In this document: one piece after another, positions 34,581-46,147 of the stretch
Position numbering within the stretch: the first letter of the stretch is position 1
How the letters are laid out: each line of letters opens with the position of its first letter
Origin: Acorus gramineus
Taxonomy: Eukaryota; Streptophyta; Magnoliopsida; Acorales; Acoraceae
Direction: 5' to 3'
Length of the DNA: 64,000 bases
Assembly: GCA_030737835.1 (NCBI GenBank)
Contig: CM060853.1
Coordinates: 11,838,034 to 11,902,033 of the forward strand
Notes under the pieces: generated by a model
The model's database searches: none
Seen by the model: the letters and a program-made list of their open reading frames with translations, nothing else
What the model was told of the DNA's origin: nothing
Translations under genes and position numbers: made by a program

Positions 34581-35281
34581 TTGTCGGAATTGGAACTTTT
34601 AAAAAAGATGATCGATATTAGAGTTTGACTCTATGTCCTTAAGATAATTTCACCCTGCTCTGATGCTTAGGTCCGTGGCGACTGTCTCCCAGGATACAAC
34701 GATCACTCTATGTGGTAGTAGCACTTCACACCACAAAGACAACGAACAAACTATGGTTTTCAAACTCTCTCTTACTGAAATGCTTTGAAGACTCGAATGC
34801 CAACTCTAATAAGAGACTGTATACCTATGCAGTAACTGATTGGATGATCTAAAATGCAAAGAATGGATGGTATTTATAGAGGAGAAAATTAGTTGAAGAG
34901 GCCCTTGGAGGAGTTCATTCCTTTGTTTAGTTTTCACTAAAACAGGGTCTAAGGCACTCTCTCATTTAAACATCCAACAATCTGATCGTAATTGTTGATC
35001 CTATGGCCTACATTGCATCCGATCGATGGTCCAAATTGCATCTGATTAAAATGATCTCCACCATCCAATTTGACAAAAAGTCCAAAAAGGAAGGCTCTAA
35101 CTCCTAGCAACGATGCGTACGTACCAATTGCGCCTCTAAAACACCCACCCATGCACACGACGCGTACTGAGCGTGGTGGTGTTACCCCGCATGGTAGGTC
35201 CACCATAGGGTGTTCACCAAAAGCAATTTACTAGAGTACAAAGAGCTTATCTTATAAATCCTCAATGCTTTTTCCCAACAA
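34581..35281 (-). mobile_element. Probable solo LTR, 701 bp
   Basis: Ends TTGTCGG and CCCAACAA, 5-bp repeat CTGAT at 34576-34580 and 35282-35286. On the minus strand a TATA-like CTATAAATACC lies at about 34870-34880. No internal region. The TTG...CAA termini are one base off the usual TG...CA, so boundaries or type may be slightly wrong. Confidence 0.6.
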
Positions 35282-35286
35282 CTGAT

Positions 35287-35959
35287 AGGGACTATAGTTT
35301 TTTCTTCCCCAACCACCAACCACTTTCATCATGTATTGAGAGAACTTTGAATCCAATTTTCTCATTCATCTGAAAATGGTTTTAATAATATAAATATACT
35401 ACGTTTATCTCCTCGACAAAAGAAACGTAATCCAATGTGATTCCACTATTAAAAAATTAGTGAAACCCAAACTCATTTTGAATAACAAATGGTCGAAACC
35501 CAAATTTTTCCAACATACTATCATGTGGTCATGTACGTTGCGGTTAGCCTATAATTGATCTTATTCATGGGAAAAAATGCTACATTTATATATTTAATTT
35601 TTTTGGGGATATATAGAAATAGCATTTGAAACTGATTTTTAGAAACAGATGTTGATGTACTTTTAGTCATTTCTGCAGTGATATGGGATTTTCTTTAATC
35701 GAACGTAAAACTTAGTAGATACTCAATTAAAGAAAATACACAAGGAAAAATGTACTCAGTTCATTTGATTATACTTTATTTTTGTAATTGTATGTACTTT
35801 ATTAGACATTTATAACACTAACCCAAATCAATTTCAGACACCAAATTGATTAAATTTTAGATCATTGGATTAACATTGTTATAGGAGTACAAAATGAGGA
35901 TAGAAACTCAAAATGAAGAAATAAGATATAAAATTTTGACCATTTACCTATCGCGGGTA
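35287..35959. other. AT-rich intergenic spacer
   Basis: No gene or recognisable TE seen. Confidence 0.5.
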
Positions 35960-36212
35960 ATATTTGTAGAAAATCTAAATCTAAGATAATTAGATAAATA
36001 TAAAATATGCAGAAAAGAAGAGAGACAAAGAAATGGAACACAAATAGACTACATCTTGAATATTCTAGATAATAGAAAGAGATAAGAATCCTATATCCTA
36101 TTTATAGATAGGATGACTTAAGTTTTGGATAGAGTCAAATCTCAACAATTAAATCATTTAGTTGAGATTTGATCTTATATAATATAACTCAGTCAAACTC
36201 TTATTCTTAATA

Positions 36213-36222
36213 CCCTCCTGCA
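36213..36222 (-). other. Polypurine tract of the TRIM
   Basis: Minus strand TGCAGGAGGG immediately before the second LTR, the expected plus-strand primer position. Confidence 0.7.
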
Positions 36223-36540
36223 ATCACATGTTCTAATAGTAGAATAATGTGATTGTTACATATATATATAAAATAATAATGTGATAATCGTCGTCTATCT
36301 TTTGGAATCATCATTTTGCTACCGCTTTTCATGAGTCTGTCTGAGTCGCTCCCTCTCTTCATGAGTCTATCTCTTCATGAATCTGTCTGAGTCGCTCTCT
36401 CTCTCTTCATGAGTCTATCGGAGTCGCTTCGCTCCCGCTCTTGTTGAATCTGTTGGAGTCGGTGGCCCATTAGATCAGATCTGTCACGATCACTCTCAAT
36501 AAACACATTACAAGGGGCTTTATAAAGAAATTAAATTATA

Positions 36541-36554
36541 TGGCTCTGATACCA
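36541..36554 (-). other. Primer-binding site of the TRIM
   Basis: Minus strand reads TGGTATCAGAGCCA, complementary to the 3' end of initiator Met-tRNA, and abuts the LTR. Confidence 0.88.
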
Positions 36555-36796
36555 TGTAGAAAATATAAATATAAGATAATTAGATAAATATAAAAGATGC
36601 AGAGAAGAAGAGAGACAAAGAAATGTAACACTACATTTTGAATATTCTAGATAATAGAAAAAGATTACATGAATCCTATTTATAGATAGGATGACTTAAG
36701 TTTTGGATAGAGTTAAATTTAAATAATTAAATTATTTAGTTAAAGATTTGATCTTATCCAATATAACTCAGTCAAACTCTTATTTTTAATAATATT

Positions 36797-38260
36797 CTTT
36801 ATTCATCTCGATGAAGAATTGATAAGTTATACGTAGTAAATGTTCATATTACAATAGTTTATCTTAATCTTGTAATGAATATGATGACACAGATCAATTA
36901 CAAGACGTCATATCATCTGTCATGTGATCACTTTTAGTTAGGGGTATTGTCAAGTTTTTGTTTGTTTTGCTTTATATGATCAAAATCAAAACAAAAGTCA
37001 AGAAGCTCCAAAAGCAATTATCAGTTTGAAAAAATGTAGGAGTAACAAAAATCGAAAGCACAGTCAAAACAAAATACTGCAGAGACAATTTAAGCAGAAG
37101 ATTCCTGCGATTTCTATATAGTCAGATTGCTATGAATCATTCATAACATGTCCAGTTAGAAATGAAACGTTTTGCCAAACTGGTCCTGTTTAGTGTAGGC
37201 CATCCCACACAGGATATCAGTTTTTGTGTCATCTGATCAACAATCATATTCAAATTTTTAATAATACTTCATGTAAAAAAAAGGCTGAGTTTGATATTCT
37301 AAATACATCTAGTTAGAGAGAGTTATTTATCAATCTTATTACTTTCAAGTGAACTTGTGAAATATAAAAAATCTATGTTCCACTCAGTAAAAAAATATCA
37401 TTTAATTCATTAGAATATATTTATAAATTTTTATAAAAATATATACTTTATTATATGAGAAGGATGATAAAAAGAAAATAAAGGCATGAATACTTTTCTA
37501 ATAAAATCAGATATCAAATATCTATTTTTTATTTAAACATATAAATTATTAACTATAAAATAGATCAAGAGTAATATTTTTCAATCTAAAATTAAACATT
37601 TAACTACAGGATTCCTGAAAATTTCACGAGAGAACATGCATCCATGAAGCCAAATGGGCAGAGTGAAAATAGGTCAAATTATTATTGATTAGAGTGAAGA
37701 GGCTCCCTTTCCCAAAACCCTACCCCACACACAAACACACAAACTGAGTTTTTCAGTTACCAAGATGGTGGCAATGGATAATGCAACCCTGCATAAAAAA
37801 TTAAAAAAAAAGTACACATTTTTTTCCTCTGGAAGAAAAAGGAACACACCCAACATGCCCGTGCCTTCCTCCCCCATCAATCAAATCAAACCTTAATCTT
37901 CTGGTGAAATAAATAAACATATATACTTTTTAAAAGAGTCACATGACTTGTATGATATTTTTTTTCTTCTGAGAAACCCTCTTTAATTAAATGTTTTGGG
38001 CCACTTGTTTAAATGTTTTGGACCACTTGTTTTTCACTTCCCATGCCTGCGGGTTTTTTTAAAAACTTCACTGCACAGTTTAACTGTTCTGGTTGTTGTG
38101 AGGCATTGGTTGTACATCTAGTTAAAACTGTCTATTTTTATTTTAGAAAATATTTAATTAATCGCTTCTTTTACTTTAAATCCAGATTTCAATGTGACCT
38201 GGTTACCTCAACTAATATTCATATTGAAACATGTAAATATTAATATTAAAGGTTATTTAG
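36797..38260. other. AT-rich intergenic spacer
   Basis: No supported gene. Short duplication AAATGTTTTGG(G/A)CCACTTGTTT at about 37988-38031. Confidence 0.5.
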
Positions 38261-38264
38261 TTTC

Positions 38265-39005
38265 CACTTCTTCTTAAAATATAAAAATGATTAAAACTCC
38301 CTCCAAAACATAGTATTATTATAAAACCCGTTAAAATGTTATCTGGTTTTGTAAAAAACCTAATAGTCAACAAACTAAGAATTGTTAAGGAAAATATTTC
38401 ATATCAACATATGTATATTGACTATTTTACTCTTCCCATTAATAGAAAAGGCTTTAAATACCCTTCTTTAATCTTTTGAAATCTCTTAAAGTGGTAGAAA
38501 TTTATTTTTAGCATAAACAGAGCTTCAAGAAGAATGCTTCATTCGATGAAAAACGAAAAAAATCAATAGTCCCAAAATACAATATTCCACCTCATTGACT
38601 CCAAAAAATATTTTTCACTAATGAGGATGGTAAAATAGTCAATTTACATATGTTGAGATGGAAGATTCCCTCACATTCTTAGTTTGTTGACTGGGGTCAA
38701 GTTAGATCCAACAAGCGACAAACAATTTGATTGTCCAGCGTGTTCCTTACCGTCCGATCTTCTTATTTTGATATACACAAATTTACTAAATCCTAAAAAA
38801 AAAAGATTTAAAATTTAATTACATTCTAAATTTAGTTTTGAAATCTTATAAAGTATTCCAATCACAACAAAATAAGAAAATCGGACGATCAGGAACGCGT
38901 TGGACAATCAAATTCTCCAACGTTTGTTAGACGTAACCAGATCCCTTATTGACTATTGGGTTTTTTAAAAGCCAAGTAATATTTTAAGAAGATTTATAAT
39001 AATAT
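38265..39005. mobile_element. Foldback element, interrupted by a small MITE
   Basis: Inverted arms: CTTCTTAAAATAT (38268-38282) with AATATTTTAAGAAG (about 38978-38992), AATAGTCAACAAACTAAGAA (38361-38380) with TTCTTAGTTTGTTGACT (about 38676-38692), and ATCAACATATGTATATTGAC with its near-complement around 38640-38665. No coding sequence. Superfamily unknown; no TSD found. Confidence 0.6.
38693..38945. mobile_element. Mutator-like MITE, 253 bp
   Basis: TIRs GGGGTCAAGTTAGATCCAAC and (reverse) GGGATCTGGTTACGTCTAAC, continuing for about 75 bp (AATTTGATTGTCCA(G/A)CG shared). 9-bp TSD TTGTTGACT and TTATTGACT with one mismatch (38684-38692 and 38946-38954). Inserted in the right arm of the foldback element. 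Confidence 0.8.
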
Positions 39006-39061
39006 TGAGTTTTAAAAGTGGTTTTTAATAATTTATTTATTTTTAGGAGGAGTGGAACTAA

Positions 39062-39413
39062 GGGTCCGTTTGGAAACACAGATTGAAAAGTAGCTTTTGG
39101 AATAAAGCTGTTTTTTAAGATAATTTTAGACCTTGACTTTTTTAGAATGCTTCTTTTAAAATTAGGAATCAATATTTGAAAGGAGTTTAATGTTTGGCAG
39201 AGAAAATTGCTTTTCAATTCAAAAAATCGATTCCAACAAAAAAATGTTGTTTCTGAGCTTTTTAAAACACATATTTAAAAAAAAAAAATTAAAAGGAATC
39301 TAGCTTCCGATTCTGCAAAAAGCTGCCCCGTTTGGCTGCACGCTTTTAACTTTTCAGCTTTTCAAAAAGCAAAAGCGCGCTGAATCGCGCAACCAAACGG
39401 GGCCTAAATAACC
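39062..39413. repeat. CCGTTTGG-ended MITE-like sequences
   Basis: A segment starting AAGGGTCCGTTTGGAAAC at 39060. Inside, a short hairpin from GCCCCGTTTGGCTGC (39325) to CGCAACCAAACGGGGC (39404). Superfamily not determined. Confidence 0.5.
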
Positions 39414-39976
39414 CTAATATAAAATATTAAATGTTTAAGGTAAAGGATAAATGTTAAGGGTGAGATAAGTATTCACACCAGGACAATTGTCACTTTTGAA
39501 ATAAAAATGAGATTTTTTCATTCCATTTTTAGTTAAAACATTGGTCATAAGTTTAAGTAAAAATTAAAAGTTTTTTTTTAAAATCTCCCTAAAATCTGAT
39601 CTAAATCCGTTGACCATTTTGAGTTGATTGATGAGACCAAAGTTAACCTTATTATTAAAAAAAAAAAAAAAAAGTCTGACCCACCAAACCGACCACAAAT
39701 GACTCAACAATGACACATGATTCAACACACATGAAACACAAAAAAAATAATAATAATATAATAACAATAAAACCTAAGACCTGATTCAATAGATTCAAAA
39801 TGTGAGAGATTTCAAATTCTCCTCCAACACATGAAGAACACAAACCATCATCTCTCAAAATCTCTCCAATGCAAAACCTTATCAAAATCATAATAACTTT
39901 AAAAACCATAACAAAAAAAAATGTACAACTAATCAAACTAAAGACAAACAACCCCCCCCCCCCCCCCAAAACAAGA
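39414..39976. other. 3' flank of the IQD gene
   Basis: Expected 3' UTR of the minus-strand IQD gene. A run of 16 C (39952-39967) means 16 consecutive G in the transcript beginning 9 nt after the stop codon. A-run at 39657-39673. Confidence 0.6.
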
Positions 39977-42401
39977 TCACCACCTCCTGGGGAAGTAGTC
40001 CCTCTCACCCTCCCTAACCAGTTCCACTGACCGGTCGAGCCGCCCCGCCACCGCATCCCCCAATCCGAGCGCCTCCTGTGCGTGCGAGCACGACCTCCTC
40101 ATCCGAACCCCGCCTAGCCCCACCTTCGACTCGACAAGCTCACTCAGTGAGAGCCGCTTCTTAGCAATCGAACCGGGCGAGTCAGGCCTCTGCCTAGGCG
40201 CACTTTGCGAGCGCAGCTTTGCATTGAAGGACTGCGTGTTCGCCATGTAGCTAGGTGTGACGGGTGTGCCTGAGTCAGGGCAGTGATAGCTGGCGATGAA
40301 TCTAGGCGTGCTTTGGGCGGTTGAGAACTTGCAATACTCGTCCCCTGTGAGCCCCCACTCAGGGATGTCGACCATGATGCACGCGGGGACGTGGTGGTCA
40401 TCAAGACGGTCGTGCGCATCTGCCCTGCGCGACCTCGACTTTGGCCGACAGGTGTCGATCTCGACGATCTTCGGGCTGTCCTCGAATCCTCCCCAGTTGT
40501 TCTCTAGCGATTGGGAGTGTCTGCGGCTATGGATCGAGCCCAAGTGTTCGCTCCGGGTCTCATCAAACCTCTCCTGCGACTCAAAGCAAAGTGTTTTGAG
40601 GCGACGATCAATGCCATAATCACAAAATTTGATTATAACAAATATGATTTATATTTTTTTTATAAAATAAAATTTTCAATCTCATATTTTTCTATGAGAT
40701 TAAATATGTAAAATATTTTTCTATAAATGATAATATCTTTTATTAAAAACATATATTTAAAAAAAAAATCAAAAGTAAGTGAATAGTAAATTGAGACTGC
40801 GAAAATGGCATATCATAACATTTTACCTTATAATTTATTTTGTTTGAATGTGCTATCCAAAATCTCCGGTTTGGAACTCTTACTTTTTAAAAAGCGTTTA
40901 AAGGTCGAAACGCCCAAACCCATTTTGAAATTGCGTTTGGGCTTTTCCAACTTTTGCATTCTGAATGTAGTGAATGCACGATTCATCGAAAACACAGGTA
41001 CAGAAGGTATCCAATCAGAGTATTTTTCTACGGTATCGTAAACATGCATAAAAGGATTCGTTCGAAAGCTTACGATTGATTTGCGGGGACGGGGCTCCGG
41101 TTGCGGAGGCCTGTTGTGGTCTCTGCTCGACAGTGTCCGCGCCTTCTGCGATCGGACGGTCGACTGGGCTCGAATGAGGGCTTGCATACTGTGAAGGGTG
41201 GCCGCCGCTTGTTTGCGCACCAAGTATCCACGGACGAGCGCCTGAAGCTTCACAAGCCCTTTCAGTGCTCGAAGGGCTTTTTTGGCCTATCAAAGACACA
41301 AGCTTATGAGGACTTCAACAAACACATTCAATGATGAAGTAGTGGGTGTCACTGTATAGACTTTGAGAACAGACTTTCTGAAAAAGGAATGATTTCAGAG
41401 GGAATTTAAGGAGGACCCAAGTGAAGGTGAATTGAAAAGGTGGGTGCTTTAAATGATATCAACAGAAGCAGAGATGCAGACAGTGAGACATAAAAGGGGG
41501 AGTGAGGGTTCTAAAAATGAATGAAAAGGGAAAGAAAGTTGGGGAGACATTAAAGTGAAAGAGAGATCTAGAAGTCTCACTTGAGCTTATTAAAAGGAAG
41601 AGAGAGAGAGAGAGAGAGATGAAAATCAGAATAAGTCCTAAAAAAGATCAAAATAACAAGATTCAATGGAAATACATGATCAATTTCAAACACCCAAAAC
41701 TAGAAGAACCAATTCAAAAAAAAAAAAAAAAAAATTTAATCAGTGAATGATAAACCCAATTCACAAAAAATAAAGCAGTGACAATAAATGATGAAAACCC
41801 AATTCAGAAAAACCAGTAATTTTAATTTCTTGAAGAACAGAAGCAGAGCAAAACAGAGCTCATTATAATTGCACCCAATGCAATCACAACAAGCAAAACC
41901 AAAACCACCATTAAAAAACAAAACTTTTGAAGAACAAAAAGTTGTGCTTTGATGGGTTACAAAAATTGAATCTTTTTTTACTGAGTAACTCACCAAGTAA
42001 GCTCTAAAGACAGTCTGGATCTTCACCGCCGCCCACCTCTCCCTCCCGCCGCCAAACATGGTCCCCCTCCCATGACTAGTCAGCCTCACCACTGCCACGG
42101 CGGCCTGCGCCGCCGCCACCGCCGCATCAGCCGCCGCCGCAGTCGCAGCCGCCACGGCTATCGCATGCTTGTTCTGCTCCTTCTCCGTGTCCGCGTAGTA
42201 GCTCCTCAGCCACTCTGCCTCCCCCGCCGGATTCCGTGCGCCGCCGCCACTTGCGGCGGCGGAGTCCTTCCCAGGCTTGCTGAAGCTCCACCTCTTCTTC
42301 TCCCTCCCATTGAAGCTCGAATTCTCCTTCGGCGGCTTCGGCGGTTCCTTCTCCTTCTTCCCTCCTAAAAGGGTCCTCAACCACCGAATCGTCCGACCCA
42401 T
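39977..42401 (-). CDS. IQ-domain (IQD) calmodulin-binding protein
   Basis: Plant IQD proteins bind calmodulin and associate with microtubules, the nucleus or the plasma membrane. Three coding exons: 42401-41994, 41286-41074 and 40573-39977, all phase 0 with GT-AG introns, giving 405 aa. The N-terminus is [19 protein letters not shown]. The hallmark IQ67 region spans exons 1 and 2 with the intron at its conserved place: [13 protein letters not shown] (124-136) then [20 protein letters not shown] (137-156) and [20 protein letters not shown]. Exon 3 has [20 protein letters not shown] and [18 protein letters not shown], typical of the IQD22-28 group as I recall, and a DUF4005-like C-terminus ([20 protein letters not shown]...). 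Ala-rich runs are at 81-104. Which IQD it is cannot be said. Confidence 0.94.
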
Positions 42402-43400
42402 TTGAGGTTCTTCGGCGCCGGACCCAACTGAGGCTCTGAAGAACAAAATTTGAAAAAAATATATATAAAAAACAGATCTTTAGACAGAGAAAGATTTGAA
42501 CTTTGGGGGTTTTAAAAAATGGGGAGTGAGATTTGGATTTCTTTTATATTGGTGGTTTTTTTTTTTTTAATCACAAAGAGAGACAGAGAGACAGAGAGAG
42601 ATTTGAAACCTGGCAACACCTCGTGATCAACAGTGAAACAAGACAAAACGATGTCGCAAAATTTTAAAAAAAGAAGCTAAACAAAGTGAGAAAAACTTAT
42701 CCAGATTAAACTAATGAAAGTTACAGAGAGGAACCCAAAAAACATGGAATCGTAAGAGACCCACCTGAAATAGATTCGAAGAGGAGCTCTAATGGCCGAC
42801 TTATGGAATAAAAAAAAAAAGCAAAGCTACTCTCTTTAAATATTCTTTACAGAAAAACAGAGGAAGAAAACAAAAAGTCCCACCTCAGTTTTCAAAAAAA
42901 TGGCTTGTTTTGCATTCTATGTAGTCGTCACCCATGAAAGCAGAGTTTGAAAAAAGTACACAATCACGCAAAGGAAGAAAACAAAAGAGGGCATATAATC
43001 ACACAGGAAGATTTGAAGACCAGTATGAATAGATATGTGTGTTAAGGAAAAGAAGACAAACATTAAAAAAAAATTATATCAAACTATATGCGTAGGACAC
43101 ATGGTACCAAATAAAATATTTAAAAAAATGAATAAAAAATAAAATAAAATAAAATAAAACCCACCTCAGTCTTCACAACAAGGTTGGATCTTTTCCTTCC
43201 CTCCAATGGAGTACTTGTTTGAAAAAGGTATAAAAACCAAAAATTTATGTATATATTCTTTTAAAAGGAAAAGAAAATATACCATACCTCAGTTTTCTTG
43301 GCTGCTGACACTCTCGTGACCCTCCATTACTGTGTTTTTTTTATACTGAATAAAAGGAAAGGCCTTTTTAATTGGGTTCCTCAAATAATATGATTATTTT
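42402..43400 (-). promoter_or_regulatory. IQD 5' leader, probable 5'-UTR intron and promoter
   Basis: A strong acceptor (T-rich tract then TTCTTCAG|AGCC) lies at 42436, 34 nt before the ATG, so the 5' UTR is probably spliced. Candidate donors upstream: CAG|GTGGGT near 42765, and GAG|GT sites near 42884, 43164 and 43285 that share ACTGAG|GT. No certain TATA box. Confidence 0.5.
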
Positions 43401-43687
43401 ATGTCCATTAAAAGAAGACTCTTACTAGTCTTTTTTTTTTTTTTTTTTTGTTCCTTGATCTGACACAGTTATGATTTTCAATTTTTCTTTTTTTTTTTTG
43501 AAAAAGTAAATTGGGCCTTTGACTTATCAGGATTATCAGTTCAAAAGATGGCATCTTTTATGCTAATTTTTAAGGGGCACCCACGTAAAAAGAGATTGCG
43601 ATAAACCAGATTTCGATTTGGGGGGTTATGAAAACGAAGGGCTCTTTTTATGTGGAATTATTATTGGGTTTTTTTTTTTTTTTTTAA

Positions 43688-44191
43688 GAAATTAATCAAG
43701 GGTCCCTCTCTAGTCAACCTCTTATTATTTTTAAGTCCTTGATTTGCTTAAGATAGCACTAGATTTCTATTTCGATATCTTATTATTTTTAGGTCCCTAA
43801 AATTAACATTAGTAAGATAGAGTGTTTGTGGTATCAAAAATACCCCTGGTTTTCACACTTTCTCCTAAAAACCCTCTATCGTCTATTGATTTGTCTCCAT
43901 GTAATCCCGCCATCTCTCTCCCTATCCCTCCCCTAACTGTCAATGGCGGTGTAAATATCATTAACAATGTATTCAGATAATCTAACAATGTACTCAAACA
44001 CATTATCAATGTACCCAAACAATTTAACAATGTACTCGTACAAAGAGTATTTTGAACATGTGAACGGACAATACAAATGGAATATGTTAGTTTACACCTA
44101 GAAATAATATGATACGGAAATGGGGACCTAAACATATCTCCAAATACACCAGGACCTGTGAGAGTGATTAGTGAGACCCCTAATTAATTTC
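43688..44191. mobile_element. TIR element, about 504 bp
   Basis: Ends GAAATTAATCAAGGGTC and (reverse) GAAATTAATTAGGGGTC, with further matching inward. Same family as 52986-53663. TSD obscured by poly-T. The interior has several AACAATGTA-C repeats. Confidence 0.65.
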
Positions 44192-44439
44192 TCCTTTTTT
44201 TGAATTTAGTGTAAATGTTGGGTTTTTTTTTTAGTCATTAATTACTAGGAAACGTTTCTTCTTCGAATATGGAAATCTTCCAAAATCAGGCTTTTATTGA
44301 TAAACAAAATGCGATAAATACGTTCTTTTGAAACAATTCAAAGTTATTGTTTTTTCATTTTTCATGCGTTTCGATTGAAGCTTTTAAAACTGGGCGATGA
44401 TCTCGCTAATTCAACCATTTATGGCTTTTTATTTCATTT

Positions 44440-44990
44440 TAATAGATAAAAATCCAAAAACTATTTTATAATTAAAAAAAATGTACCCGGACCAAAATAT
44501 TTAAAACAAACATATCCAAAATAGCTATTTTTAATTATTATAAAAATATATCATTTAACAATCTTATAATTTAAAATGACGTAATTAGTCTTATTTCATC
44601 TAAGTTTGTATGTATTCTTTCCAAAATATCAACATTTTCAAAAGCTGTTATTATTAAAGTTTACAATATTTTTTTTGACTTTTATATTTAATAAGTTCCA
44701 AAAAACGTTTAAAAATTAAGACAATGCAGCCCTTATAATATATATTCAGTAATACATAAACAAATTTTATTCACAAAAAAAAATCTATTTTTTTTTCTTT
44801 GTTAACTTTTTTAAGTTGAGATGTGAAACATTTAAATGGGGGTGAAAAAGTTCAGATATTAGATGATATAAAAATAGTAAATTTATTTTATGTTACAAGA
44901 TTGTGAAATAAAATAATTTGTAGAATGTTCAAAACGTTTGATTTGAGTATTTCTAATATTCAAATGATTATTTTGAAGATTTTTCATATT
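44440..44990. repeat. AT-rich dispersed repeat, uninterrupted copy
   Basis: Second copy of the repeat at 6560-7344 and 8120-8215. The sequence GTTACAAGATTGT at 44892-44904 is continuous here, whereas the other copy has the hAT element between ACAAG and ATTG. Confidence 0.6.
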
Positions 44991-45386
44991 ATAACCTAGC
45001 ACGAAATATATTAATAATAATTTATGGAATAATCTTTTATACATCGGGACATCTATATGTGTAGATATTACAAAAATCTCTCCCTAAGTTCTGGCCATTA
45101 TTTACGGCGTAATTAGTGGTGGCTTTAGTAAAAGCCCTATACGATTAAATAAACTTTTGAAATTCTAATATTCAAAAAAATTATAAAAATAAATTCAAAT
45201 TTAAATTTTGTTTTCATTATTTTACAACTGTAATTCATATAAAATTGGCATGGATAACCTCTAATGCATAACAAAATTTGATAGGCTTATGGAAAATGTT
45301 ATACTCAAATCATTTTTCCTATTTTATTTCTTATAAATTTAACAATCATTCACCCATATCCATTTATTCGTAAATCATATATGGAG
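44991..45386. other. AT-rich spacer
   Basis: Includes GGTGGCTTTAGTAAAAGCC near 45118, possibly an old TE end. No gene. Confidence 0.45.
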
Positions 45387-46147
45387 TGTATTTCCTCCAA
45401 CCAATAAGATGTGCACCGGAGCTCCGCTTTTGAGTGACGATCTGAGACCCCCAAAAACACACATGCACCCAAAGAACACTTGACACCAATGCGAGGATCA
45501 AGGACACTCGGACGCTCAAATCAATAGCAAATGAAATATTATTTTTAATATAATAAAATGACAACTGAGGTTGCATACTTCTTCGCCTTTCGTATCCCCT
45601 CTTATGGATGAGAAAACGACAAACCACAGCATGATTGTCTCTTCAATTTGGTAGAATATTATGTTCAAAGAAGATTCCACGAGGTACGGTGCTGGTCAAT
45701 TTGTTATGATATCGTGGTCATATGGCGTTAAATCATACGTTCCAGCTTGGATCTTGTGAATCTGTTTGTTAGGCTCAGATTGCGCCCCTCTAGCTATGCT
45801 GGACAGGGTGGTCTCTTGACTTATTGTAGCCATGTCTAGGTCGAGGTGGTCCTCGCCTCATTCGTAACTTGGCCTACGCCAAGGTCAGACCGATTAGCTC
45901 GGGAGATACTCTGGTGCCTTTATGCTCGAGAGGTTGACCGTATGACTTAGTCTTACAGTTTCTTTGGCCGTGAGTAGTAGGGTCTTTCTCTCCTTCTCGA
46001 CAAATCTTGGGAGTCATCCTCCTTGGGTAGCTAGTCAGGTCGGCGGGTGGCTCTAGTTGCCGTGCTTTAGATCGGATCAAACGATTTGTCAACTGGTTTG
46101 AGATAAACACATGTCGCGTCTAAGATGAGTGTGAGATTTTTCCTTCA
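45387..46147 (-). mobile_element. LTR-like repeat, copy 2
   Basis: Plus-strand start TGTATTTCCTCC, end TTTTTCCTTCA. Shares short blocks with 28561-29378 in the same order. No TSD, and no internal domain. Confidence 0.4.

Larger units (their letters stand above)
35965..36791 (-). mobile_element. TRIM (terminal-repeat retrotransposon in miniature), complete, 827 bp
   Basis: Two direct repeats, 35965-36212 (248 bp) and 36555-36791 (237 bp), both starting TGTAGAAAAT on the plus strand, flank about 340 bp of non-coding sequence. 5-bp TSD ATATT (35960-35964 and 36792-36796). On the minus strand the right-hand LTR is followed directly by TGGTATCAGAGCCA, the methionine-initiator tRNA primer site. 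A purine tract TGCAGGAGGG precedes the left-hand LTR. All hallmarks of a TRIM are present and there is no coding capacity, so it would need proteins from another element. Confidence 0.9.

Noticed and set aside
42402-42446. N-terminal extension of the IQD protein (15 codons)
   Set aside because: It begins with TTG at 42446, and a strong acceptor at 42436 cuts it. MGRTIRW is the usual IQD start.
45387-46147. Solo LTR with TSD
   Set aside because: Candidate flanks TGGAG and CAATA do not match, so only an LTR-like repeat is claimed.
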